Shown piece by piece: positions 54,677-63,303 of a stretch of 64,000 bases of DNA; position 1 is the stretch's first letter, and every line of letters starts with the position of its first letter. Origin of the DNA: Tindallia magadiensis (GTDB lineage Bacteria > Bacillota > Clostridia > Peptostreptococcales > Tindalliaceae); assembly GCF_900113635.1 (NCBI RefSeq), contig NZ_FOQA01000001.1:372001-436000 (forward strand), written 5' to 3'. Below the pieces are notes generated by a model. That model was not told where the DNA came from. It worked only from the letters and a program-made list of their open reading frames with translations, and made no database searches. A program made the translations under genes and the position numbers.

Positions 54677-55296
54677 TGAAAACAGTATAAATCCTCAGCA
54701 AAAGAGGTGAGCTTAACACTTTCCTTATTTCTTAAATAACGGATATCCAAATCACTGATACGCACCCTGTCTAAGTTGTCTGCATCCTTAAAAATCAAAT
54801 ATAGTTTCGACATGGTTGTATATGCTTTGTGACTCCAAAATCTCTGAATTCTTTTATGTTCTTCCATCGCAATAGAATCGTCTACCGAATGATATTTAAT
54901 AATCATTGTTGCAATATCCAATTCTTGGGAACAAGTTAAGTGCATTCTTCTTTTTAGTGCCTTCACCTTTTGTACACTCTTAGTGCCATGAAAAGAATCT
55001 TTTTGATCATTATGTCTTCCAATGTCATGGTAAAGACTTGAAAAAATTAATATTTTTTCTTCTTCTTCAGAAATACGATAAAGTTGTCCAATCAAAATCG
55101 CAAGGAGCATAACCCGTTGTGTATGGTCTGGACCATGAAGTCCTTTAGGGTTAAAATAATGACTCAGCTCTATCCATTGCATATGCTTCTTAAAGGTTTC
55201 TATCAACCCTTTATATCCACCAATCATTTCAGCAAGAGATTCTTTAGAATACTGATCTGTTTTTTCAACCTTTTTTTCTGTTGCCACATTGATCAC
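54640..55296 (-). CDS. HD-domain phosphohydrolase
   Basis: A 218-residue HD protein: HGPDHTQRVM, then LYHDIGRHNDQKD, and IIKYHSVDD, giving the His/Asp metal ligands. It is compact and lacks a synthetase or GGDEF partner; the substrate (nucleotide or cyclic dinucleotide) is unknown. The C-terminus overlaps the convergent hydrogenase-like gene. Start follows GGAAGTG. Confidence 0.8.
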   Translation of the reverse strand: MINVATEKKVEKTDQYSKESLAEMIGGYKGLIETFKKHMQWIELSHYFNPKGLHGPDHTQRVMLLAILIGQLYRISEEEEKILIFSSLYHDIGRHNDQKDSFHGTKSVQKVKALKRRMHLTCSQELDIATMIIKYHSVDDSIAMEEHKRIQRFWSHKAYTTMSKLYLIFKDADNLDRVRISDLDIRYLRNKESVKLTSFAEDLYCFHQKESSVIPFLK

Positions 55297-55415
55297 TTCC
55301 GTTATTATTTAATTAAGCGTGCATATAATACTGTTTTGCCATTTTTTTACTTGTCTTTTTTGAATCGTTGTATGTATTGATTGTACCATAATCTTCATCC
55401 ATATTCATATATCCA

Positions 55416-55445
55416 TTTACTTTTCACTGCTTTCTGTGGTAAAAT
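55416..55445 (+). promoter_or_regulatory. Possible promoter for tRNA-Val
   Basis: TTTACT, 18 nt, TAAAAT, ending 17 nt before the tRNA 5' end. The -35 box is poor. Confidence 0.35.
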
Positions 55446-55462
55446 AGTTTTGTTATTATTTA

Positions 55463-55538
55463 GGGGAATTAACTCAGCTGGTAGAGTGTATCCTTGACGT
55501 GGATAAAGTCGTGGGTTCGAGTCCCTCATTCCCCACCA
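55463..55538 (+). tRNA. tRNA-Val (anticodon GAC), CCA encoded, imperfect T stem
   Basis: Cloverleaf of 76 nt: acceptor GGGGAAT/ATTCCCC, D stem ACTC/GAGT, anticodon stem TATCC/GGATA around a loop with GAC, T loop TTCGAGT, discriminator A and encoded CCA. The T stem GTGGG/CCCTC contains a U-U mismatch at the second pair (50-64), and the D and anticodon stems are A/U-richer than usual. Probably functional but less stable than normal. Confidence 0.85.
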
Positions 55539-55550
55539 ATCAGTGAGAAA

Positions 55551-55583
55551 GGCTAAATATCTTCATGATATTTAGCCTTTTTT
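55551..55583 (+). terminator. Rho-independent terminator of tRNA-Val
   Basis: GGCTAAATATC pairs with GATATTTAGCC around a short loop, followed by a run of T. The remaining ~110 nt to nqrB have no clear promoter. Confidence 0.85.
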
Positions 55584-55693
55584 CGTGCATATCTTTCTAT
55601 TCTTCTAGCAAATATTCTTTAAGTTTTGTTTTGCATCTTATCATTTAGGGTAGTAAAGCTACAGATTTCTATTATTGGATGGAGGGAATGCTT

Positions 55694-56659
55694 ATGATAT
55701 TTCACAACAAGATTTCATCTTTTTTCCAGAAACAACCACTTATGCGCCATGTTTTAGTTAGTCTTTTGCCGTTAATATTAGGATCTGCTTACCTTTTTGG
55801 ATTGAGAGTTTTTACTCTTTTGATAGTAGTCTCTGTAGCAGGAATTGCTACAGAATACATCTTTGTCAAGAAAAGAAATCAGAAAGTTACCGAAGCTGTA
55901 TTAGTAACTTGTGTATTATTCACCCTTTCCCTTCCCATTGCAACTCCCTACTGGGTTGCTATTGTAGGCATTGTCTTTGGTGTCCTGTTTGCCAAAGAAG
56001 TATTTGGGGGTTTCGGACGCAATGTATTTAATCCAGCTTTGGTTGGGAGAATGTTTTTATACGTTTCTTTTCCTGAATACTTAACAGCATCTTGGAATCA
56101 TACGGCAACTTCTTTTCCCGGAGGGTTCACACAATACATAACTCCTGTTTTAGATACCGTATCTGAGTCAACTCCCATGCCTGCCTTTAGATCAACAGGA
56201 GAGCTGCTATCATACAACGAAGTTCTATGGGGTTATACGTCTGGCTCAATCGGCGAAACCAGCGCTATTCTTCTCGTTCTAGGAGCACTTTTTCTTTTGT
56301 CCAGAAAAGCTGCTGACTGGCGATTGATCCTTTCTTCTATCTCAGGATTTCTCATTATTCACAGCATTTTATTTTTATCCGGAGTCAATAATGTTCCTAA
56401 TCCTATTTACGGGCTTTTAACAGGTGGTTTCCTTTTCACTTCTATTTATTTTGTTACCGAACCTACTACCGCTCCTAAAACCACCTCTGCTAAATGGATT
56501 TACGGATTTTTAATCGGTATCATTACTGTTGTTATTCGATATTTTGGCATTTTTATAGAAGGTGCCGCTTTTTCTGTTTTAATTATGAATACTTTTGTTC
56601 CCATTATGGACGAAGGGGTTAAGTCATTAAAAGCTATGAGAAAGAAGGTGAAGGCATGA
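55694..56659 (+). CDS. nqrB: NqrB/RnfD-family subunit of an Na+-NQR-like complex
   Basis: A 321-residue polytopic membrane protein of the NqrB/RnfD family, with GGFGRNVFNPALVGRMF, SGSIGETSA and the late TEPTTAP motif. NqrB of Vibrio is about 415 residues, so this short version is nearer RnfD in size, but gene order and the NqrF downstream favour the NQR type. The expected flavinylation motif is degenerate: DTVSEST with Thr160 instead of SGAT. The start is the ATG at 55694 after GGAGGG. nqrA, the usual first gene, is absent from the window; upstream is a tRNA terminator. Confidence 0.85.
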   Translation: MIFHNKISSFFQKQPLMRHVLVSLLPLILGSAYLFGLRVFTLLIVVSVAGIATEYIFVKKRNQKVTEAVLVTCVLFTLSLPIATPYWVAIVGIVFGVLFAKEVFGGFGRNVFNPALVGRMFLYVSFPEYLTASWNHTATSFPGGFTQYITPVLDTVSESTPMPAFRSTGELLSYNEVLWGYTSGSIGETSAILLVLGALFLLSRKAADWRLILSSISGFLIIHSILFLSGVNNVPNPIYGLLTGGFLFTSIYFVTEPTTAPKTTSAKWIYGFLIGIITVVIRYFGIFIEGAAFSVLIMNTFVPIMDEGVKSLKAMRKKVKA

Positions 56660-57273
56660 AAAAGTTAACCCTTAAACCCGTCTTATTTATGATAATCGTC
56701 ACTTTTATATATACTTCTGTTCTCGCAAGTATTAATGCCATAACGATCGAAAGAATCCAATTAAATGAACAGCTTTCTGATCAAATATCTTTTCTATACG
56801 TTTTAGACAAGCTTCCAGAAGAAACTGATGCCGAAACTATTAACGCATTATACGAAAAGCACATTAATGAAATAGAAGTAAACGATCAGACTATCTACGA
56901 AGGATTTGATCAAAATGGAGAATTAATTGCCTATATTGTTCCAATTACCGGTAATGCTGTATGGGGTGACCTCAAAGGACTGGTCTCCTTATCCACTGAT
57001 TTTAAAGAAGTGCTAGGCATTGAGTTTCTTTCTCATAACGAAACTCCTGGCTTAGGTGCTCGTATTGATGAAGAATCTTTTAAGGAACAGTTCCGAGGTG
57101 TTGAAATCGATCCTGACGAATCTCATCAGTTTCTCACTTACCGACCGGATCCAGATGGCCAGGTAGATGCTATCTCCGGTGCCACAGGAACTTCCAATGC
57201 TGTCAGAGATATTTTTAATAATAATATGAAACAGTTTATGTCTGAAACCCGGGAGGCGTTGCAAAATGATTAG
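56656..57273 (+). CDS. nqrC: NqrC/RnfG-family flavoprotein subunit
   Basis: A 205-residue protein with one membrane span (about 8-28) and a domain outside the membrane, including HNETPGLGA and the covalent-FMN site DAISGATGTS, Thr177, an intact target of ApbE. NqrC of Vibrio is about 257 residues; the shorter length is like RnfG. Overlaps nqrB by 4 nt (ATGA). Confidence 0.88.
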   Translation: MKKLTLKPVLFMIIVTFIYTSVLASINAITIERIQLNEQLSDQISFLYVLDKLPEETDAETINALYEKHINEIEVNDQTIYEGFDQNGELIAYIVPITGNAVWGDLKGLVSLSTDFKEVLGIEFLSHNETPGLGARIDEESFKEQFRGVEIDPDESHQFLTYRPDPDGQVDAISGATGTSNAVRDIFNNNMKQFMSETREALQND

Positions 57274-57895
57274 AAAAATTAAAAACATTTTTTCTCTCGG
57301 TATATTCAAAGACAATCCAGTTTTTAGGCAAATATTAGGAATTTGCTCCGCTTTGGCGGTTACTAACTTAATGATTAACTCTCTTGTGATGGGTATTGGG
57401 TTAATCTTTGTTGCTTCGTTTTCCAGCATGACCGTTTCTATTATTCGTAAATTCACTCCGAAGCATATCCGCATGATGGTCCAGACCCTCATTATCTCAG
57501 CTTATGTCATTATTGTCGATATTGTATTAAAAGCCTATTGGCCTTCTATGAGCGAAGCTTTAGGTCCTTATGTCGGTCTCATTATAACCAACTGCATTAT
57601 TATGGGTAGATGTGAAGTTTTTGCACAAAACAACCCTCCATTAACTTCTTTTATTGATGGGGTCGCATCAGGAGTAGGTTATAGCTTTGTTTTACTATTC
57701 ATAGCTTTTTTTAGAGAGTTACTCGGCTTTGGCTCTCTATTTGGCATTAACGTTTTAGGTGAAAACTGGACAAACTGGGTATTCATGATTATGCCTCCCG
57801 GAGCTTTCTTTATGCTGGGCATTCTCATTTGGATCGCCAATACTTATATTCCAGATAAAGAAGGAAATAAACCAGCAACAGGAGGTGCTAAATAA
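57266..57895 (+). CDS. nqrD: NqrD/RnfE-family membrane subunit
   Basis: A 209-residue membrane protein with [19 protein letters not shown] and the conserved [11 protein letters not shown], plus PPGAFFMLG. Cys27 and Cys110 correspond to ligands of the intramembrane [2Fe-2S] cluster shared by NqrD and NqrE. Overlaps nqrC by 8 nt and nqrE by one nucleotide. Confidence 0.9.
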   Translation: MIRKIKNIFSLGIFKDNPVFRQILGICSALAVTNLMINSLVMGIGLIFVASFSSMTVSIIRKFTPKHIRMMVQTLIISAYVIIVDIVLKAYWPSMSEALGPYVGLIITNCIIMGRCEVFAQNNPPLTSFIDGVASGVGYSFVLLFIAFFRELLGFGSLFGINVLGENWTNWVFMIMPPGAFFMLGILIWIANTYIPDKEGNKPATGGAK

Positions 57896-58482
57896 TGGAA
57901 ATAAACCCTATGGTTATTTTTATGGCATCTATTTTTACGAATAATATGATTTTAGCCAATTTCTTGGGAATGTGTTCTTTTATTGCTGTCTCCAAAGAAA
58001 TTAAAACAGCATGGGGCCTTGGCCAAGCCGTCACCTTTGTTTTAACAGGAACATCTGTTATTAATTACCTCATCTATCATCATATATTAGTGCCATTTAA
58101 TTTAGAATATTTACGATTTATTGTTTTTATTATCCTCATAGCTGCCTTTGTTCAGCTGGTAGAAATGATCGTTGAGCGGTATGTCCCTACGCTTTACTAT
58201 TCTTTGGGTATTTTTCTCCCTCTCATAACTGTAAATTGTGCCATACTTGGTGTTTCTCTTTTCATGGTTATTCGTGATTATAACTTGATTCAGTCTACGT
58301 TTTTTGGACTTGGATCTGGTATTGGTTGGACATTAGCAATTGTGGCTTTAGCAGGAATTAGGCAAAAAATCAAAAATGCTCCAGTTCCTAAAGGTCTGGA
58401 AGGTGCAGGAATCACCCTGATCATTATCGGCTTAATGGCTTTAGCTTTTATTGGTTTTTCTGGAATCGCAAATGTACAGTAG
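57895..58482 (+). CDS. nqrE: NqrE/RnfA-family membrane subunit
   Basis: A 195-residue membrane protein, inverted-topology partner of NqrD, with [14 protein letters not shown] and [12 protein letters not shown]. Cys27 and Cys115 supply the other half of the intramembrane Fe-S cluster. TAATG overlap with nqrD. Confidence 0.9.
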   Translation: MEINPMVIFMASIFTNNMILANFLGMCSFIAVSKEIKTAWGLGQAVTFVLTGTSVINYLIYHHILVPFNLEYLRFIVFIILIAAFVQLVEMIVERYVPTLYYSLGIFLPLITVNCAILGVSLFMVIRDYNLIQSTFFGLGSGIGWTLAIVALAGIRQKIKNAPVPKGLEGAGITLIIIGLMALAFIGFSGIANVQ

Positions 58483-58495
58483 AGGAGGCTGAAAA

Positions 58496-59599
58496 ATGAC
58501 GCAAATCATGATTACAGTAGGAATTATGAGTAGCCTTTCTGGTATTCTTGCTTTAATTCTAACGCTGGCAAATCAATACATTGCTAATTACGGTGAATGT
58601 AACATCCTTATTAATAACGATAAAGAGTTTACCGTCGAAGGTGGCAGCACATTGCTTAACACCCTAAATGAGCAAGAACTATTTTTGCCATCAGCCTGCG
58701 GAGGAAAAGGTACTTGTGGCCTTTGTAAATGTGGAATTACAGAAGGTGGAGGTCCTGTATTGCCGACCGAAACTTCATTTCTTAATGAGGACGATCTAAA
58801 AAACAACCTCCGTTTATCTTGTCAAGTAAAAGTAAAATCAGATTTAAAGTTAACCATACCCGAAGATCTGCTCAATGCCAGAAAATACGAAGCCGTCGTT
58901 GATTCTATTAAAGAACTTACCAACACTATTCGCTTTTTAAGAATCCAAATTTCCGACGGTCAGCAAATTGACTTTACCCCTGGTCAATATGTCCAATTAT
59001 TAGCACCTCCATATCCAGGAAATCCTGAGGAAGTATTTAGAGCTTATTCTATCGCTTCCCCTTCATCAAATCATGATCATGTTGAGCTTATTATTGGGTA
59101 TGTTGAAGAAGGTCTGGTTACAACCTATGTTCACCAATTTTTACAAGAAGGAGATAACGTATCTTTCAACGGACCCTTTGGAGATTTTTATCTTCAAAAG
59201 GAAAGCGATGCTGATATTGTACTGATTGCTGTAGGAACAGGATTAGCACCTATCCGAAGTATCCTCTATCAGTTAAAAGAAGAAAACATCAACCGCAAAA
59301 CCACCTTTTTCTTCGGAGCCAAAACTGAAAAAGATCTTATTTTAGCTGACGAAATGAAAGAATTCGAAGAGATATTGCCTAACTTTTCTTATAAACCGGT
59401 ACTTTCAAGAGTTACTGAGGAAGATCCATGGGATGGCGATCGGGGACGAGTTACTGATTCCATCGAAAAATACATTGATAATGCAGATAACAAAGAAGCT
59501 TATCTATGCGGTAGTCCTGTAATGATAGAATCTGCCGTTAAAAAGCTTAAGGAAAAAGGCTTTACTGATGAAAACGTATTTTATGATGAGTTTGGATAG
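58496..59599 (+). CDS. nqrF: NqrF-like NADH-oxidising [2Fe-2S]/FAD subunit
   Basis: A 367-residue protein: N-terminal membrane span (about 7-28), a plant-type [2Fe-2S] domain with C68, C74, C77 and C109, and a ferredoxin-reductase domain with FAD motif RAYS (182-185) and NADH motif GTGLAPIRSILY. NqrF of Vibrio is about 408 residues. This subunit accepts electrons from NADH and distinguishes the locus from the ferredoxin-linked Rnf complexes, which use RnfB/RnfC. Start after GAGGAGG; terminator follows. Confidence 0.9.
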   Translation: MTQIMITVGIMSSLSGILALILTLANQYIANYGECNILINNDKEFTVEGGSTLLNTLNEQELFLPSACGGKGTCGLCKCGITEGGGPVLPTETSFLNEDDLKNNLRLSCQVKVKSDLKLTIPEDLLNARKYEAVVDSIKELTNTIRFLRIQISDGQQIDFTPGQYVQLLAPPYPGNPEEVFRAYSIASPSSNHDHVELIIGYVEEGLVTTYVHQFLQEGDNVSFNGPFGDFYLQKESDADIVLIAVGTGLAPIRSILYQLKEENINRKTTFFFGAKTEKDLILADEMKEFEEILPNFSYKPVLSRVTEEDPWDGDRGRVTDSIEKYIDNADNKEAYLCGSPVMIESAVKKLKEKGFTDENVFYDEFG

Positions 59600-59605
59600 T
59601 AAAAA

Positions 59606-59636
59606 AACGTCCTCCTTTTTATTGGAGGGCGTTTTC
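59606..59636. terminator. Terminator between the nqr and lysine operons
   Basis: Stem AACG.CCTCC/GGAGG.CGTT with an 8-nt loop, with T runs on the plus side and A's (T's on the minus strand) before it. It can serve both converging operons. Confidence 0.75.
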
Positions 59637-60860
59637 TTATGCATGACAATCTGTCAACTCAAAACCTTCGCCTATTAGTTCTATTGCTTTTTCTTCTTCT
59701 TTTGCATCAATTACCCAAGAAAGATTAATTTCTGATGTTGTAATCATTTTGATTTCAATATCAGCCTGTGCTAATAAATCAAACACTTTTCCAGCAACAC
59801 CCGAATGAGAACGCATACCTAAACCTACGATAGACATCTTAACAATATCTTCATTAATCTCCCACTGTATAAGATCGTCTTCCATTTTCCACGATTCCAT
59901 CATAACTTTAGCATAATGAGCATCTTCTTTCGGAACCGTAAAACTTACATGCATCCGATTTTTATCCACTTTCATTTGAGAAATCATATCAACATTTATT
60001 TCCTTTTGAGCCATTTCATCAAAGATGCGACGCAGACTTTTCATACTTGCAGGCAAGTACATTAGGGTTACTTGTATATCCGAATGACTAGATGTCATTC
60101 CCGTCACAACACTTTCTTCCAACTCACCACTTCCTCCACTAATGATTCTGGTCCCTGTCACTGGATCAAAGGCTGAAGCAACATAAAGTGGAACCCTATA
60201 TTTATGGGCCAGTTCAACGGAACGATGGTGAAGAACACCAGCTCCTAAACTAGCCATCTCCATCATTTCTTCTGAAGTAATCTGATCAATCTTCTTTGCT
60301 TTTTTCAACTTTCTAGGATCCATGGTGTAGATCCCATCAACATCTGTATATATTTCACAGGAGGCTCGTAATTTTGCTGCCAAAGCTACTGCAGAGGTAT
60401 CACTTCCGCCTCTGCCTAAAGTAGTAAATTCTTGGTCTTTTCCTACACCTTGAAAGCCAGCAACAACAACTATCTTATTTTTAGATAGCTCTTGGTGAAT
60501 TTTGTCAACATTCATATCAAGAATTCTTGCCTTTTGATGGATAGCTGTTGTTTGAATGTTTAACTGAGAACCCGTAAAGGAAATCGCCGGTTCTCCCAGA
60601 TCCCATATCGCCATAGCAAGTAAAGCTATCGATACTTGTTCACCTGTGGTCAGTAATACGTCCAGCTCCCGAGAATTCGGATATTCTGAAATTTCATGAG
60701 CCAGCTTCATTAAACGATCTGTAGAGTCTCCCATGGCTGAAACAATAACAACAACCTGATATCCTTCTTGCTTCTTTTGAATTACCTTCCGGGCGACATT
60801 TTTTATTTTTTCTGGTGATCCCACGGATGTTCCACCATATTTTTGTACAACAATATTCAT
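59637..60860 (-). CDS. lysC: Aspartate kinase
   Basis: A 407-residue monofunctional aspartokinase: VQKYGGTSVGS at the N-terminus, VSAMGDSTDRL, GRGGSDTSAVA, TDVDGIYTMDPR and two C-terminal ACT domains (about 265-400). First step of lysine/threonine/methionine synthesis. Last gene of asd-dapA-dapB-dapH-lysC. Lysine feedback through the ACT domains is expected from the family; an L-box riboswitch, if present, would lie outside the window. Confidence 0.93.
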   Translation of the reverse strand: MNIVVQKYGGTSVGSPEKIKNVARKVIQKKQEGYQVVVIVSAMGDSTDRLMKLAHEISEYPNSRELDVLLTTGEQVSIALLAMAIWDLGEPAISFTGSQLNIQTTAIHQKARILDMNVDKIHQELSKNKIVVVAGFQGVGKDQEFTTLGRGGSDTSAVALAAKLRASCEIYTDVDGIYTMDPRKLKKAKKIDQITSEEMMEMASLGAGVLHHRSVELAHKYRVPLYVASAFDPVTGTRIISGGSGELEESVVTGMTSSHSDIQVTLMYLPASMKSLRRIFDEMAQKEINVDMISQMKVDKNRMHVSFTVPKEDAHYAKVMMESWKMEDDLIQWEINEDIVKMSIVGLGMRSHSGVAGKVFDLLAQADIEIKMITTSEINLSWVIDAKEEEKAIELIGEGFELTDCHA

Positions 60861-60862
60861 TT

Positions 60863-61576
60863 TTAATCCTCGTTCAGTTGTCGCAATGCTTCAACTAAAC
60901 CTGTTTTAGATTTTGTCTTCTCGTCTATTTTTTTCAATATTTTTGCCGGTGTGCCTGCAACAACCACATTGGCGGGTACATCTTCTGTTACAATAGCACC
61001 AGCCGCAACTACTGAATTTTCACCTATTCTTACACCTTCTAAAACGACAGCATTAGCACCAATCATCACACCATCTTCTATCACAACAGGAGTTGCCGAT
61101 GCTGGCTCGATCACGCCTGCAATAACAGCGCCAGCTCCTACATGACAATTTTTCCCAACTATCCCTCTTCCACCAATAACCGCATTCATATCAATCATTG
61201 TTCCTTCACCAATGATGGCGCCAATATTGATAACAGCACCCATCATAACAATGACATTCGGTTGTATTTCTACTTTTTCACGTATAATAGACCCCGGTTC
61301 AATCCTAGCCGGAATACCTTTATAATCCATCAATGGAACCCCCGACATATTACGATCCCACTCTACAACGTGATCTTCAATGAACTCACCGTATTCGTTT
61401 ATAAAAGCTTCTGTTTCTTTCCAATCTCCAAACAATGTTCCATTTTGCGAGTTCACAAAATGTTTTCCATTATATTTTTCCCAATCAATAGACTGGAGAT
61501 TACCTTTAATGTAGACTTTTACAGGCGTTTTCTTTTCACTTTTTTGGATATATTCAATTATTTGCTTTGCTTCCAT
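60863..61576 (-). CDS. dapH: Tetrahydrodipicolinate N-acetyltransferase
   Basis: A 237-residue left-handed beta-helix acyltransferase with hexapeptide repeats ([41 protein letters not shown]) and the DapH N-terminal domain ending in [13 protein letters not shown]. It indicates the acetyl branch of the diaminopimelate pathway, as in Bacillus and Clostridia. Two nucleotides from lysC. Confidence 0.93.
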   Translation of the reverse strand: MEAKQIIEYIQKSEKKTPVKVYIKGNLQSIDWEKYNGKHFVNSQNGTLFGDWKETEAFINEYGEFIEDHVVEWDRNMSGVPLMDYKGIPARIEPGSIIREKVEIQPNVIVMMGAVINIGAIIGEGTMIDMNAVIGGRGIVGKNCHVGAGAVIAGVIEPASATPVVIEDGVMIGANAVVLEGVRIGENSVVAAGAIVTEDVPANVVVAGTPAKILKKIDEKTKSKTGLVEALRQLNED

Positions 61577-61615
61577 CGTATTCCCTCCATCTTATTTAAA
61601 TTATTTTCTTGACTT

Positions 61616-62344
61616 TTAAGCATCTTTCATGCCCAAAACATCTTTCATGCTATACAAGCCCGCTTCTGCCTGCAATGAAAATTTCGCTGCTTCAAGCGCT
61701 CCTTTTGCAAAAACCGAAGGGTTATATGCTTCATGTACAAGTGTAATGCTTTCTAATTCATGAATAAAATTGGCTTCATGGCGTCCAACAATATTTCCTC
61801 CTCGAATACTATGAATACCAATTTCTCCTGCATTACGAGGACATTGCCCTTCTCTTCCATGGACATGCTGCCTTTTTTCACCTAATCCTTTTTCTATGCA
61901 TTCCACTATCGTATTAGCGCTTCCTGAAGGTGCATCTTTCTTTCTATTATGATGGGACTCTATCACTTCAATATCAACAGAATCTTTTAATACGGATGCT
62001 ACTTTTTCAACCATAGAAAATAGCAGGTTCATTCCCAAAGACATATTTGTTGCATATACCAAAGGTATCTCTTTTGAAGCTTGTTCGATGGCAGACAACT
62101 CTTGATCATTATAACCCGTCGTTCCTATCACCAAGGGACAATTTCGATTTTTTACATAGTCCAACACTTTATTCAACGCCTTTGGATGAGAAAAATCTAT
62201 GACCACATTCGGCTTCAATAAGTAGCTCTCATAATCATCATGGGAACCAATCCCTTGTACTTGATGCCAAAAAGGATCTTCTTTGGCCATTTCAATAATC
62301 ATTTTTCCCATCTTCCCTGTTTTTCCCCAGACTAATAAATTCAA
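61616..62344 (-). CDS. dapB: 4-hydroxy-tetrahydrodipicolinate reductase
   Basis: A 242-residue reductase: LLVWGKTGKMGKM nucleotide-binding loop, IGTTGYND, ATNMSLGMNLLF, catalytic ESHHNRKKDAPSGSA. Reduces the DapA product with NAD(P)H. Start is a TTG after GGAAGGG. Lies 30 nt after dapA. Confidence 0.93.
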   Translation of the reverse strand: MNLLVWGKTGKMGKMIIEMAKEDPFWHQVQGIGSHDDYESYLLKPNVVIDFSHPKALNKVLDYVKNRNCPLVIGTTGYNDQELSAIEQASKEIPLVYATNMSLGMNLLFSMVEKVASVLKDSVDIEVIESHHNRKKDAPSGSANTIVECIEKGLGEKRQHVHGREGQCPRNAGEIGIHSIRGGNIVGRHEANFIHELESITLVHEAYNPSVFAKGALEAAKFSLQAEAGLYSMKDVLGMKDA

Positions 62345-62374
62345 AAAAACACACCCTTCCTCAAAACATCCATC

Positions 62375-63247
62375 CTATATAATATTCAAGGTTTTCATTT
62401 CTTTTTTCAGCTCATCCATTTTATCATCTTCCATAGAAGTCAGTGGGAGTCTTAACTCATTATTGATTTTATTCATTAATGCCATTGCTGCTTTTACGGG
62501 TATCGGGTTAACTTCTGAAAATAAATGGTTAAACAGTTTCTTATACTTTACCTGAAGCTCTATAGCCTTCTTAATATTTCCTTCCGAAAAAGAGCGGCAC
62601 ATTTCTTCCGTTTCCCTTGGTATTACATTCGCCATCACCGAGATAACTCCGTGACCTCCAATGGCATATATTGGCAGTATATTATCATCATTTCCAGAAA
62701 GAATTAGAAAATCCTCCGAAACCAAACGTTTTATTTCTAAAACTTGTGATATATTCCCACTTGCTTCTTTAATGCCAATGATATTTTCTATCTGCGAAAG
62801 CTTTTCTACCGTCTCCGGTTCCATATTAATACCCGTACGCCCAGGTACATTATATAAGACTAAAGGTATACTGATACTTTTAGCAATGGCTTCAAAGTGA
62901 GCTATAAGACCTTTCTGAGTAGCTTTGTTATAGTAAGGAGTTACCACCAATACCCCATCCGCTCCTAAAGCTTCAGCCTTCTTTGAATGATCAATAGCCA
63001 CTGATGTATTATTATTTCCTGTGCCTACAAGAACTGGTATTCTTTTATTTACATGGTTTATTGCCATTGTTATTATTTGTTTTTTTTCTTCATCATTTAA
63101 TGTCGCTGCTTCTCCGGTAGTTCCTAAAACAACTAAGCATTGACAATCATTTTCTATCTGAAAGTCTATCAAATTCTTATAGCTTTCTAGATCAATTTCC
63201 CCTTCTTTGAAGGGTGTTATAAGAGCTACCCCTGTGCCTTTAAACAT
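62375..63247 (-). CDS. dapA: 4-hydroxy-tetrahydrodipicolinate synthase
   Basis: A 290-residue aldolase-type enzyme: LGTTGEAATL, TPYYNKA, YNVPGRTGIN (Tyr132) and Schiff-base Lys160 in GIKEASGN. Condenses aspartate semialdehyde with pyruvate. Ribosome binding site AGGAGG. Confidence 0.95.
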   Translation of the reverse strand: MFKGTGVALITPFKEGEIDLESYKNLIDFQIENDCQCLVVLGTTGEAATLNDEEKKQIITMAINHVNKRIPVLVGTGNNNTSVAIDHSKKAEALGADGVLVVTPYYNKATQKGLIAHFEAIAKSISIPLVLYNVPGRTGINMEPETVEKLSQIENIIGIKEASGNISQVLEIKRLVSEDFLILSGNDDNILPIYAIGGHGVISVMANVIPRETEEMCRSFSEGNIKKAIELQVKYKKLFNHLFSEVNPIPVKAAMALMNKINNELRLPLTSMEDDKMDELKKEMKTLNII

Positions 63248-63303
63248 AGCTACCGCCTCCTCATTTATTCTCCTTTATACGTATACTATCTAAACTTGCC
63301 GAC

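Noticed and set aside
51366-55538. tRNA genes as integration sites of a mobile element
   Set aside because: No integrase, no duplicated tRNA 3' end and no phage-like or atypical genes beside either tRNA.
55694-59599. Ordinary Rnf complex
   Set aside because: No RnfB or RnfC gene is present, and the last gene is an NADH-oxidising NqrF with a plant-type [2Fe-2S] domain.
61142-61612. 156-codon plus-strand ORF
   Set aside because: Shadow of the dapH hexapeptide-repeat gene; the composition reflects the opposite strand.
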